DNA from: JABFRJ01 sp031409695
GTDB lineage: Bacteria > Pseudomonadota > Alphaproteobacteria > Rhizobiales > Hyphomicrobiaceae
Direction: 5' to 3'
Length of the DNA stretch: 14,370 nt
Assembly: GCA_031409695.1 (NCBI GenBank)
Contig: JANNXS010000399.1
Span: 1 to 14,370, forward strand
The notes beneath the pieces are model-generated. The model did not search any database. It worked only from the letters and a program-made list of their open reading frames with translations, and was not told the DNA's origin. Shown here one piece after another: positions 7,341-14,285 of the stretch. A program made the position numbers and the translations under genes. Numbering within the stretch: the first letter of the stretch is position 1; the number at the start of each line of letters is the position of its first letter.

Positions 7341-7367
7341 TTGTCAGGCCCGATAAACATGTATAGT
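7341..7367 (+). promoter_or_regulatory. Probable promoter of tRNA-Lys
   Basis: TTGTCA (7341-7346) and TATAGT (7362-7367) match the housekeeping -35 and -10 hexamers at 5/6 each. The spacer is 15 bp (16 if CTTGTC is taken as the -35), which is shorter than the ideal 17. The predicted start near 7374 would leave a leader of about 7 nt before the mature tRNA at 7381. Confidence 0.5.
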
Positions 7368-7380
7368 GACTGGCGGGTGA

Positions 7381-7455
7381 GGGCCGGTAGCTCAGTGGTA
7401 GAGCACGTGACTTTTAATCATGTGGTCGTCGGTTCGACCCCGACCCGGCTCACCA
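7381..7455 (+). tRNA. tRNA-Lys (anticodon TTT)
   Basis: A complete cloverleaf can be drawn by hand. The acceptor stem gggccgg/ccggctc is 7 bp with one G-U pair, followed by discriminator A and an encoded CCA (7453-7455). The D stem is gctc/gagc around agtggta, and the anticodon stem cgtga/tcatg encloses the loop cttttaa. The anticodon TTT is at 7413-7415 and reads AAA/AAG. The variable loop is tggtc and the T arm is gtcgg-ttcgacc-ccgac. It is a single tRNA, not part of a cluster. Confidence 0.97.
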
Positions 7456-7552
7456 CGACTTGATGGTTCGCGCCCCGGTCCGATAGGCGAGCCCCTCCAT
7501 TTGGTTAACGACATCTGGCCGTTTTGACGGTAGACGGGCTAGAATGGATCTG

Positions 7553-7587
7553 GCCAATGCTTAGTGCCGTGCCAACGCTTAGTGCCG
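7553..7587. repeat. 17-bp direct repeat with 18-bp period
   Basis: gccaatgcttagtgccg (7553-7569) and gccaacgcttagtgccg (7571-7587) differ at one base and are separated by one base. They lie 70-105 nt before the glycerate kinase start, where a regulator could bind. The core gcttagtgcc is conserved. No regulator gene is next to them. Confidence 0.6.
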
Positions 7588-7657
7588 CGATCGTGTATCG
7601 GCTTCTGACTTCAATTTCCCAACTCCAATTTCGATGTGCCGATGCCCGATGGTCTCC

Positions 7658-8956
7658 ATGGTAGATGAGCACGCGTCGAGCCACACCGACAGCCTCCTGC
7701 TGGCGGTCTTTCAGGCCGCGGTTGATAGCGCTCATCCGCGCTTGAGTGTGCCGCCACATCTGCCGGATGTACCAGCCAAAGGCCGTATCCTGATCGTTGG
7801 GGCGGGCAAAGCCAATGCGGCCATGATGGTAGCCGCCGAGGAGCATTATCGCCAACGCGGCCTGTTGCACCGGGTCGAAGGCTTTGTGACCACGCGACAT
7901 GGTTTTCGTCGGCCAACGCAGCACCTTGAGGTCCTTGAAGCGGCACATCCCGTGCCGGACGTGCACGGCGAGGCGGCGGCAGCGCGCACCTTGGCCTTTG
8001 TACAGCAGGCGGGTCCGGAGGATCTCGTGTTGGTGCTGTTGTCGGGTGGTGCGTCGGCGCTCTGGTCTGCGCCTGTTGCGGGCGTAACGCTCGACGCGAA
8101 GCAGGCCCTAACCCGGCAGTTGCTCAAATCGGGAGCGACGATCAGCGAGATAAACACGGTGCGCCGACATCTGTCGCGTATCAAAGGTGGACGGTTGGCG
8201 GCCGCCGCCTATCCGGCGCACATACTGACGCTCGCAATTTCTGATGTGCCGGGAGATGTGCCAGCAGCCATTGGATCAGGCCCGACGGTTGCCGATGAAA
8301 CGACGCTTTCGGACGCACGCGCCGTGCTTGCCAAGTTCGCAATTGTTCCCTCACAGACGATCGCCGCGGCCTTGGTTGATCCGGCCAATGAGACTTTAAA
8401 ACTAGGCGCCAAAGACCTGCAGACAAGTGCTTACAAAATCATTGCGGCACCACAGGCGTCGCTGGAGGCAGGCGCAGCGCTGGCGTCGACGGCTGGGTAC
8501 AGGCCGGTGATGCTTGGCGATGCTTTGGAAGGCGAAGCCCGCGACGTCGGCCGCGCACATGCCGGGCTTGCGCTCGAGGCGAAAGTGCGCGGCGACAAGG
8601 TTGCCATCCTCTCTGGCGGTGAATTGACCGTCACGGTTACCGGCACGGGACGCGGTGGACCCAATCAAGAATACGCCCTTAGCCTCGCCCTTGGTCTTGG
8701 CGGCGCGCCCGGCATTGCAGCGCTGGCCGCCGACACGGACGGCATCGACGGTGGCAGTGGCGCTGCAACTGACCCGGCCGGAGCACGTGTGTTGCCTGAA
8801 ACACTGGCGCGCGCGCAGGCTCTGGGTAATGATGCCGCCGTATTTCTGGCCAACAACGACAGCACAGCGTTCTTCCGCGCCCTCGGCGATCTCGTCGAAT
8901 GCGGACCGACGCAGACCAACGTCAATGACTTCCGTGTGATCCTGGTCGACCCTTGA
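7658..8956 (+). CDS. gck: Glycerate 2-kinase (MOFRL / GckA-TtuD family)
   Basis: An ATP-dependent kinase of the DUF4147/MOFRL family that makes 2-phosphoglycerate from D-glycerate, feeding glycolysis/gluconeogenesis from glyoxylate, serine or tartrate breakdown. 432 residues from the ATG at 7658; in-frame ATGs at 7634 and 7649 are possible, but homology-like sequence begins only at about LLLAVFQAAVDSA (13-25). Visible signatures are ILIVGAGKANAAM (about 44-56), VLLSGGASALWSAP, the HLSRIKGGRLA and AISDVPGDVPAAIGSGPT segments, and in the C-terminal MOFRL domain GGELTVTVTGTGRGGPNQEYAL and AADTDGIDG. Its stop codon overlaps the TTG start of the DUF1036 gene. Only an 18-nt-period repeat hints at regulation. 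No hydroxypyruvate reductase or glyoxylate carboligase gene is adjacent. Confidence 0.95.
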   Translation: MVDEHASSHTDSLLLAVFQAAVDSAHPRLSVPPHLPDVPAKGRILIVGAGKANAAMMVAAEEHYRQRGLLHRVEGFVTTRHGFRRPTQHLEVLEAAHPVPDVHGEAAAARTLAFVQQAGPEDLVLVLLSGGASALWSAPVAGVTLDAKQALTRQLLKSGATISEINTVRRHLSRIKGGRLAAAAYPAHILTLAISDVPGDVPAAIGSGPTVADETTLSDARAVLAKFAIVPSQTIAAALVDPANETLKLGAKDLQTSAYKIIAAPQASLEAGAALASTAGYRPVMLGDALEGEARDVGRAHAGLALEAKVRGDKVAILSGGELTVTVTGTGRGGPNQEYALSLALGLGGAPGIAALAADTDGIDGGSGAATDPAGARVLPETLARAQALGNDAAVFLANNDSTAFFRALGDLVECGPTQTNVNDFRVILVDP

Positions 8957-9378
8957 GCAAAACGCTTCAAATCCTTTCGCTCTGCACCGTGTTCGCGTTT
9001 GCGACCCCGGCCGTTGCCGACCTGCGCTTGTGCAATACGACCGCGGCCCGGATCGGCGTTGCCATCGGCTATCAAGACACTGACGGCTGGGCGACGGAAG
9101 GCTGGTGGAACATTGCCGCACAGACGTGCGAAACGCTCTTCAAGGGCGGGTTGGCGAGCCGGTATGTCTATGTTTACGCCGTCGATTATGACCGCGGCGG
9201 CGAATGGGCCGGCAAGAGCATGATGTGTGTTGCTGACAAGTCGTTCCTCATTCGAGGCCTGCAAGACTGCCAGAAGCGCGGCCACAAGCAAGGCGGTTTC
9301 TTTGAAGTCGACACGCAAGAATCTAAGGACTGGACCATCCGTCTGACCGACCCCGGCGATGCAACACAGCGCCGGTAA
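8953..9378 (+). CDS. Small secreted DUF1036-type protein
   Basis: 141 residues with a plausible Sec signal peptide: a short basic start, the hydrophobic stretch ILSLCTVFAFATPAVA, and a cleavage site after Ala22 (AVA before DLRLC). The mature part has the DUF1036 look: DLRLCNTTAARIGVAIGY at the start, then DGWATEGWWNIAAQTCETL, YVYVYAVDYD and a late FFEVDT. Several Cys residues (for example in LRLCN, TCETL, MMCVA, QDCQK) could form periplasmic disulfides. The function of the family is not known to me. The start is TTG at 8953, overlapping the glycerate kinase stop as TTGA. No good ribosome site exists, so translation is probably coupled. A 15-bp repeat array and a terminator follow. Confidence 0.85.
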   Translation: MSKTLQILSLCTVFAFATPAVADLRLCNTTAARIGVAIGYQDTDGWATEGWWNIAAQTCETLFKGGLASRYVYVYAVDYDRGGEWAGKSMMCVADKSFLIRGLQDCQKRGHKQGGFFEVDTQESKDWTIRLTDPGDATQRR

Positions 9379-9401
9379 GCTCGCCAGACCGGGTCAGCAA
9401 A

Positions 9402-9484
9402 ATGGCGTGGCAATAGACGGTTGGCCAGTACACGGTTGGCCAATACACGGTTGGCCAGTACACGGTTGGCCAGTACACGGTTGG
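9402..9484. repeat. 15-bp tandem repeat array
   Basis: Four full copies of acggttggccagtac (units at 9417-9431, 9432-9446, 9447-9461, 9462-9476) are followed by a partial copy acggttgg (9477-9484). Unit 2 differs by one base (caatac). A decayed unit at 9402-9416 matches at about 9 of 15 positions. Each unit contains the palindrome TGGCCA. The array sits between the DUF1036 stop and the terminator hairpin, outside any credible gene. The near identity of copies implies recent expansion or homogenisation. Confidence 0.9.
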
Positions 9485-9510
9485 AACGGAAAATGTCGCA
9501 ATCGCTGGGG

Positions 9511-9550
9511 AATCGCGGCTGCGTGAAGCAGCCGCGATTGGTCTTTATTT
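9511..9550 (+). terminator. Intrinsic terminator between converging genes
   Basis: A perfect 12-bp stem, aatcgcggctgc (9511-9522) and gcagccgcgatt (9528-9539), has the 5-nt loop gtgaa and is followed on the + strand by the T-rich ggtctttattt. It would end transcripts of the glycerate kinase-DUF1036 unit. It lies only 5 nt beyond the stop of the converging GST gene, so it may also serve that gene, although no T-run follows on the - strand. Confidence 0.85.
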
Positions 9551-10153
9551 GATCAAGCCTTCGGCTTTCATCGCCGCCTGCACAGCTGGGCGGGCGCCGA
9601 CGCGCTGATGATACTTCACCAGGTGTGGATATGGCGCGAGATCGATCCCCGTCGGTTTGGTCCAGTTTAACGTCGTGAACAGATAGCCGTCGGCAACCGA
9701 GAAGGTCTTGCCCATAAGGTAATCGTGCGCCGCAAAGTGCTGCTCAAGATGCGTAAAGCGCGTCGCGAGCTTATCCTTGGCGAGCTTTTTGGCCTCGTCC
9801 GGCATCGCCGGATTGAACAGTGGCGAGAACCCCTTGTGCATCTCGGTCGAGACGAAGTTCAGCCAGCTCTGCAGCTTGTAGCGATCGAGCGTGCCGTTGG
9901 CGGGTGCCAGGTGTTTCTCAGGTGCTTGGTCGGCGATGTACTGTACGATAGCCGGGCCTTCGATGAGCATAGTGCCGTCGTCGAGTTCAAGTGCTGGGAC
10001 GTAGCCGAGGGGGTTTTTCGACTTGAAGTCGCCACCGGTTTCAATGGCCTTTGTTTTGAGGTCGGCTTTGACGGCTGTGTGTTTCAGGCCAGCTTCATGC
10101 AAGGCGATGTGGGGTGAAAGCGAGCAGGCGCCTGGTGCGTAATAGAGTTTCAT
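9545..10153 (-). CDS. gstA: Glutathione S-transferase, beta class (GstA-like)
   Basis: A cytosolic enzyme of 202 residues that conjugates glutathione to electrophiles or reduces peroxides. It closely follows the bacterial beta-class pattern: MKLYYAPGACSLSPH with the glutathione-reactive Cys10, the cis-Pro motif VPAL (52-55), EG at 65-66 for the gamma-glutamyl group, and His106 in TEMHKGFSPLF. The late segment DGYLFTTLNW is the GST C-domain N-capping region. The start is the ATG at 10153, preceded by CGGAG at about 8 nt; a GTG at 10195 would add a non-homologous extension. It lies downstream of another glutathione-fold gene on the same strand, with a hairpin between them. Confidence 0.95.
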   Translation of the reverse strand: MKLYYAPGACSLSPHIALHEAGLKHTAVKADLKTKAIETGGDFKSKNPLGYVPALELDDGTMLIEGPAIVQYIADQAPEKHLAPANGTLDRYKLQSWLNFVSTEMHKGFSPLFNPAMPDEAKKLAKDKLATRFTHLEQHFAAHDYLMGKTFSVADGYLFTTLNWTKPTGIDLAPYPHLVKYHQRVGARPAVQAAMKAEGLIK

Positions 10154-10261
10154 GTTGGGAACTCCGACTGGATCAATGAGGGGCAAGCCGCCCACTCAAC
10201 GCCCCCGATAGCCGTCGCGCTGTGTGCCATGCAATGGGCTTCACCCAGACGTGAAGTCATA

Positions 10262-10288
10262 CCGTCGGTCAATTTTTTTGACTGACGG
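10262..10288 (-). terminator. Hairpin downstream of the kappa-GST-like gene
   Basis: ccgtcggtca (10262-10271) and tgactgacgg (10279-10288) form a 10-bp stem with one G-T wobble around a 7-nt loop, six of whose bases are T on the + strand. It starts 6 nt past the stop codon of the upstream - strand gene. There is no T-run after the stem on the - strand, so it may terminate poorly or act as an attenuator or mRNA 3' stabiliser before gstA. Confidence 0.45.
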
Positions 10289-10294
10289 CATCAG

Positions 10295-10915
10295 TCATGA
10301 CGCACGCAGCTGCAGGAGGATCTCGTCTTCGACGTCGCGCAGGCGGTCTTTGCCAAAAAACATTTCAGATCCGACAAAAAACGTCGGGCTGCCAAAGTTG
10401 CCACGCGCAACGGAAGCTTCGGTGTTTGCCATCAATTCGGCCTTCACCGACAGATCCTGCATGGCTGCCAGCAACATTGAGCCGTCGAGGCCGGAGGCGT
10501 CGAGTGCCGCGCGGAGGACGTCGGCATCGTCCATTTTCTTCGGCGCCTCCCACATGTGGTGGAACACAGCCTCGACGTAGCGCGCCATGTCGCCAGCCCG
10601 ACCAGCCGCAACGGCGCCGCGCATGATTTGTACCGTATTGACGGGAAAATGTGGGTTCATGCGAAACGCCGTCAGCCCGTGCTTGGCGATGAAGCGTTGC
10701 ATTTCGAGCCGCTGGTACTCGTTCTTGTTTTTCACGCCAGCGAATTGGGCCATGGGCGACTGGTTGTTGGTCAACTTGAAAATGCCGCCAAGCAAGACCG
10801 GGACGTAGGCAAAGTTGACGCCAGTGCGGGCCTCGATCCCCGCGATCACTTTGTATGAGAAATAGGCGTTTGGGCTGCCAAAATCAAAGTGGAACTCAAC
10901 GCTGGGGGTGGTCAT
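10295..10915 (-). CDS. 2-hydroxychromene-2-carboxylate isomerase / kappa-class GST-like (DsbA fold)
   Basis: 206 residues of the DSBA-like thioredoxin family (PF01323), in the branch holding NahD, the glutathione-dependent isomerase of naphthalene degradation, and kappa-class GSTs. The N terminus MTTPSVEFHFDFGSPNAYFS carries Ser14, the position that activates glutathione in NahD-type enzymes, in place of the CxxC of DsbA. Other family marks are the PVLLGGIFKLTNN segment (about 39-51), FRMNPHFPVNT, and the ending GNFGSPTFFVGSEMFFGKDRL. The ATG at 10915 is preferred; an upstream start would add residues that are not family-like. No ring-cleavage dioxygenase or other aromatic-degradation gene is near, so the NahD name states family rather than pathway. 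It precedes gstA on the same strand, which suggests a shared glutathione theme. Confidence 0.9.
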   Translation of the reverse strand: MTTPSVEFHFDFGSPNAYFSYKVIAGIEARTGVNFAYVPVLLGGIFKLTNNQSPMAQFAGVKNKNEYQRLEMQRFIAKHGLTAFRMNPHFPVNTVQIMRGAVAAGRAGDMARYVEAVFHHMWEAPKKMDDADVLRAALDASGLDGSMLLAAMQDLSVKAELMANTEASVARGNFGSPTFFVGSEMFFGKDRLRDVEDEILLQLRAS

Positions 10916-11025
10916 TGCGGTCTCGTAACCTTGCAGCCCGCAGGAGCCGGGCCGCACATAGTCTCACGGAGCTGGGGACGAGCGCAATCACCGCCCGCCA
11001 CCGGCTGCGGTCCCCGCGCCGACGC

Positions 11026-11048
11026 CACAGCAGCGCGACGTTGCTGTG
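11026..11048 (-). terminator. Hairpin after gapA
   Basis: cacagca (11026-11032) pairs perfectly with tgctgtg (11042-11048) around a 9-nt loop. It begins 10 nt past the gapA stop on the - strand. It is not followed by a T-run, so termination may be weak or factor-dependent. Confidence 0.35.
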
Positions 11049-11058
11049 ATGCGGTATT

Positions 11059-12066
11059 TCAAATCGTCTTCGCCAGCGCGACAGCCGTATCGCTCATGCG
11101 ATTCGAGAAACCCCACTCATTGTCGTACCAGGACAGCACGCGCACGAGTGAACCATCCATCACCTTGGTCTGGTCGAGGTGGAAGATGGAGGAGTGCGCA
11201 TCGTGGTTGAAATCCATCAACACGTTCGGCTGATCGGTTGTGCCGAGGATCCCCCTCAACTTACCGTTCGATGCTGCCAGGATGGCTTCGTTGATTTCGG
11301 CAACCGACGTCTTTTTCTTGGCGATGAACTTGAAATCGACGACTGACACATTCGGAACCGGCACACGGATCGAGGTGCCATCGAGTTTCCCGTTCAGTTC
11401 CGGCAACACCAGGCCGACGGCCTTGGCCGCGCCGGTCGTGGTCGGGATCATGGACAGCGCCGCGGCGCGACCGCGATAGAGGTCCTTGTGCATCGTATCG
11501 AGCGTCGGCTGGTCGCCGGTGTAGGCATGGATCGTGGTCATGAAGCCCTTGTCGATGCCGACCGCGTCGTTGAGCACCATCGCGACCGGCGCCAAACAGT
11601 TGGTCGTGCACGAGGCGTTCGAGAGCACGAGGTGCGACTTGGTGATCTTGTCGTGGTTGACGCCGTAGACAACCGTGAGGTCGGCGCCGTCACACGGGGC
11701 CGAAACCAGCACGCGCTTCGCGCCAGCTGTCAAATGCGCCGCGGCCTTGTCTTTTGTGGTGAAGATGCCGGTGCACTCAAGCGCAACATCGACCTTCATA
11801 GCGGCGTGCGGCAGCTTGGCCGGATCGCGCTCAGCAGTCACTTTGATCGGCCCACGGCCGACATCAATGGTGTCGCCTGCAACCACGACCTTATGTGGGA
11901 ACCGGCCGTGAACGCTGTCAAAGCGCAGCAGGTGGGCGTTGGTCTCAACCGGGCCGAGATCGTTGATGGCAACGACCTCTATGTCGGTGCGACCGCTCTC
12001 GATGATGGCGCGCAGGACGTTGCGGCCGATGCGGCCGAAACCGTTGATGGCGACACGGACGGTCAT
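11059..12066 (-). CDS. gapA: Glyceraldehyde-3-phosphate dehydrogenase, type I
   Basis: A homotetrameric cytoplasmic enzyme of glycolysis/gluconeogenesis that oxidises and phosphorylates glyceraldehyde 3-phosphate to 1,3-bisphosphoglycerate. 335 residues. The Rossmann loop INGFGRIGR lies at 7-15, and Asp36 (VVAINDLGPVETNA) indicates NAD preference. The catalytic pair is Cys153 in SNASCTTNCLAP and His180 in TTIHAYTGDQ. The C-terminal SWYDNEWGFSNRM is complete. The ATG at 12066 is fixed by a strong gaggagat ribosome site 4-6 nt upstream; a longer frame to 12114 is not family-like. In many alphaproteobacteria gap lies beside tkt and pgk; here its neighbours are an L,D-transpeptidase and a GST-fold gene, so it looks like a single-gene unit. 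Confidence 0.98.
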   Translation of the reverse strand: MTVRVAINGFGRIGRNVLRAIIESGRTDIEVVAINDLGPVETNAHLLRFDSVHGRFPHKVVVAGDTIDVGRGPIKVTAERDPAKLPHAAMKVDVALECTGIFTTKDKAAAHLTAGAKRVLVSAPCDGADLTVVYGVNHDKITKSHLVLSNASCTTNCLAPVAMVLNDAVGIDKGFMTTIHAYTGDQPTLDTMHKDLYRGRAAALSMIPTTTGAAKAVGLVLPELNGKLDGTSIRVPVPNVSVVDFKFIAKKKTSVAEINEAILAASNGKLRGILGTTDQPNVLMDFNHDAHSSIFHLDQTKVMDGSLVRVLSWYDNEWGFSNRMSDTAVALAKTI

Positions 12067-12070
12067 GGGG

Positions 12071-12078
12071 ATCTCCTC
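12071..12078 (-). promoter_or_regulatory. Strong ribosome binding site of gapA
   Basis: On the - strand the bases read gaggagat, then cccc, then the ATG at 12066. This near-perfect Shine-Dalgarno sequence decides the gapA start and fits a highly expressed gene; most other genes in the window have weak sites. Confidence 0.85.
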
Positions 12079-12160
12079 GGATGGGCAAAGGCCGACGATT
12101 GCCACCGGCCGCATGGATTACGGCGGCATAGCAAAAGCCGCGCCGCGACGCTTGGGCCGG

Positions 12161-12189
12161 TCTATGGCGTGGCGCGACACACATGACAA
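12161..12189 (-). promoter_or_regulatory. Possible gapA promoter
   Basis: On the - strand TTGTCA (12184-12189) is followed after 17 bp by CATAGA (12161-12166), giving 5/6 and 3/6 matches to the housekeeping hexamers. It lies about 95 nt before the gapA start. The -10 match is poor, so this is only a candidate. Confidence 0.22.
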
Positions 12190-12240
12190 CAGTCGCGTAT
12201 CAACCAGACGCGCATCAGTCAGATTGGGCGTGGCTGAGGC

Positions 12241-13935
12241 TCAGTTGCCAAGCAAACCCGAAAATGGGTTCCACGGCTTCACCACCGGCTCCTTTGACGC
12301 TGCAACGCGATCGCGCTTTGTCGCGGTTTTCGGCCCGTCGAGCTTGGCCGCAGCCAACGCCACGGGTTTACCCGCCAAGCTTGAGGCAACGCGGCTGTCC
12401 ATGCCGTAGAGGTCGCCGTGCAAGCTAAGCTGACCCGCCGCGTCCGCAGTGGCCGTGAAATAGGTCAGATGCACCGGCACCGGTTTTGATAACGTGATGT
12501 CCGATGTGCGCCCGCCCGGTACCAGGCCACGCACCTTTTCCGCGCTCCAGCCCTTGTCATGGGCAAGGATCACTTCAGCGAGATGGATAGGGTTTTGCAC
12601 GCGCATACAGCCGTGGCTGTAGGCCCGTGTGGCTTGGCCAAAAAGGCTCTTTTCCTGGGTATCGTGCATGTAGACGTCATATTTGTTTGGAAACCGGAAC
12701 TTGACCACGCCCAATACGTTCTGGGCGCTCGGCGGCTGCATGAAGTGAAACTGGCGGACGTCGGTTTTGCTCCAATCGATGCTGTCTGGGTTTACCTCCC
12801 GGCCATTGTGCGAGACGCGCAATTGATGCCGCGCCAGGGCTTTCGAGGCGGCACCGTCGCCGTCGCCAAAATCAAACAGGCTTTGGTTGCGCCGGCTGGC
12901 ACGCGCCAACATCGGACCGATCTCATTTGCCTTGATCCCAGACGGGACCCCCCAGGATGGATGGAAGATCACGTACAACATATCAGCCGACATGACCGGT
13001 GTTGGCGACGACGGTTTGCCGACCACGATTTTTTCGGTCAGTACAACTTGGCCGTCCTTATAGGTGCGCGTGATCTGCTCCGGCACGTTGTTGCGAATGT
13101 GGAAGGCCCCGAGGTCATCGGGCATCCAGCGCCAGCGCTCGAGGTTGACCTCAAGCCGTTGGATGGTCTCGGGTGGCGCATTGTCTTGACGCGCTTTGGC
13201 AAGTGCCCGCTGCAAGTTCTGAAATCCGACGTGCTGGGGATGGAATTGACGCAATGCCGCTGCCGGGTCGTCGGCCGCCGCTAAAGCCGCGATCACCGAC
13301 CTCGCCTCAAATGGCCGCGGGCGCATCTCGATCATACGGCTGATGCTGCCAGGATCGAGGCGACCGCCACGGGCATGGCGCGCATACGTCATCAGGGCAA
13401 GGCTCAACGCCAGCTCGTGCTCGGCCTGTGCCTCAGCGCCAACAAAGCTCTCGGGTGTTGCGACCCTGTAGGCGTCTTTACCAGCGAGGCCGAAGTTGGC
13501 GGCCAGTGCCAACTCAACCAGCGCGGTCTTGGCCTTGGGGCTTGGGCCAACGGGTGTTGTCCAGAGCAGCTGACCGCCGTTGTCGGTGTAATAGGCTGCA
13601 AGGGCATCACGATCGTCTTTCGCGCCCCCGTTTGCCCCTACTTTTACCCCCGAGAGTTCAGCGAGTTTAGCAAGCACGATTGTGATTGCTGGATGGGGTG
13701 GCGTAACTGATTTTTCAACGGCGGCGGGGGCACCGGGCGCCATTGGTGCGACCGTATCAGCTGTTTTTGGTGAGAGTGGGTCGGCATCGTCGGTCGTTGT
13801 TGGTATCGCCGAAGAAGCCGCTGTTTTCTCCGAGGGCAGCCTCTTGTGAGCGCTCTGCGCCTGAGCGCCAGCGCTCAGCACCGTCACCGACAGCGTCATC
13901 GCTAGTGCGGATGCAGTCCCGCGAAAAGACGTCAT
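12241..13935 (-). CDS. ldtD: Exported L,D-transpeptidase, YcbB/LdtD type
   Basis: A periplasmic enzyme that makes 3-3 peptidoglycan cross-links or attaches proteins to stem peptides by a Cys nucleophile (YkuD domain). From the ATG at 13935 it has 564 residues; GAGG about 5 nt upstream and a signal peptide (cleavage after Ala26, AQA before QS) support this start over the frame beginning at 14037. A Pro/Ala/Thr-rich linker (about 28-85) is followed by the YcbB-type scaffold domain with a peptidoglycan-binding-like segment (ALVELALAANFGLAG). The YkuD domain includes YDVYMHDTQEKSLF and the catalytic SHGCMR (about 440-445, Cys443). A basic tail (about 535-564) ends the protein. On the - strand TTGACG/TATCTC at 13995-14021 (15-bp spacer) and TTGACA at 13989-13994 are promoter-like, but neither pairing is well spaced. 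Confidence 0.94.
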   Translation of the reverse strand: MTSFRGTASALAMTLSVTVLSAGAQAQSAHKRLPSEKTAASSAIPTTTDDADPLSPKTADTVAPMAPGAPAAVEKSVTPPHPAITIVLAKLAELSGVKVGANGGAKDDRDALAAYYTDNGGQLLWTTPVGPSPKAKTALVELALAANFGLAGKDAYRVATPESFVGAEAQAEHELALSLALMTYARHARGGRLDPGSISRMIEMRPRPFEARSVIAALAAADDPAAALRQFHPQHVGFQNLQRALAKARQDNAPPETIQRLEVNLERWRWMPDDLGAFHIRNNVPEQITRTYKDGQVVLTEKIVVGKPSSPTPVMSADMLYVIFHPSWGVPSGIKANEIGPMLARASRRNQSLFDFGDGDGAASKALARHQLRVSHNGREVNPDSIDWSKTDVRQFHFMQPPSAQNVLGVVKFRFPNKYDVYMHDTQEKSLFGQATRAYSHGCMRVQNPIHLAEVILAHDKGWSAEKVRGLVPGGRTSDITLSKPVPVHLTYFTATADAAGQLSLHGDLYGMDSRVASSLAGKPVALAAAKLDGPKTATKRDRVAASKEPVVKPWNPFSGLLGN

Positions 13936-14030
13936 GAGAGCCTCGACAGCAAAACAGTTATCCAGGTAGCGTGATAATAGCCGACGGTTGTCAAGAGATA
14001 GCGTGAGTGTGGCAGCGTCAAGCTCAGGGT

Positions 14031-14248
14031 AATTCAATTCCTTTTTTCTTAAGCTGGCTTAAAAGGCAAACCGCAGGCTCTACTGTCATCCTGCCCCTCT
14101 TGTGGGCAGGATCCATTCCTCAACGAATTCTCGTCTTTAAGACGCAATGCCCGGCCTCACCATGGGTCCTGCCCACGTCGTGCATCGCACGCAAAGGCAT
14201 GACGGGCAGGATGACCGTTGGAGTGGTGTCGAAGTTGAGAATTGAATT
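14031..14248. repeat. Palindromic intergenic repeat element, MITE/REP-like
   Basis: The core is bounded by a perfect 12-bp inverted repeat, gtcatcctgccc (14085-14096) and gggcaggatgac (14204-14215). Inside, atcctgccc (14088-14096) also pairs with gggcaggat (14104-14112) as a 9-bp hairpin, and tcctgccc recurs at 14167-14174. The perfect palindrome cgtctttaagacg (14132-14144) and the hairpin cgtgc-atc-gcacg (14179-14191) lie between. An outer 10-bp inverted repeat, aattcaattc (14031-14040) and gaattgaatt (14239-14248), encloses everything. From memory it resembles dispersed alphaproteobacterial GTCATCCCGGG...-type repeats. There is no coding content and no second copy in this window. Confidence 0.7.
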
Positions 14249-14285
14249 GCGCAGATGGCGTTGCCAGGATCGCCCAGGCTTTCGT

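Noticed and set aside
7260..7463. 67-codon + frame ending across the tRNA
   Set aside because: Its C-terminal part is the usual false translation of a tRNA gene; the tRNA folds completely.
7524..7545. TTGACG and TAGAAT upstream of the glycerate kinase as a promoter
   Set aside because: Only 10 bp separate the hexamers, too close for a sigma-70 type promoter.
9402..9484. CRISPR array
   Set aside because: Units abut directly with no spacers and are only 15 bp; no cas genes are present.
11488..12186. 232-codon open frame antisense to gapA
   Set aside because: Arg/Asp/Val-rich mirror of a strongly conserved gene; no ribosome site and no family features.
12559..13284. 241-codon open frame antisense to the L,D-transpeptidase
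   Set aside because: Shadow frame; the - strand protein has a signal peptide and the SHGCMR motif.
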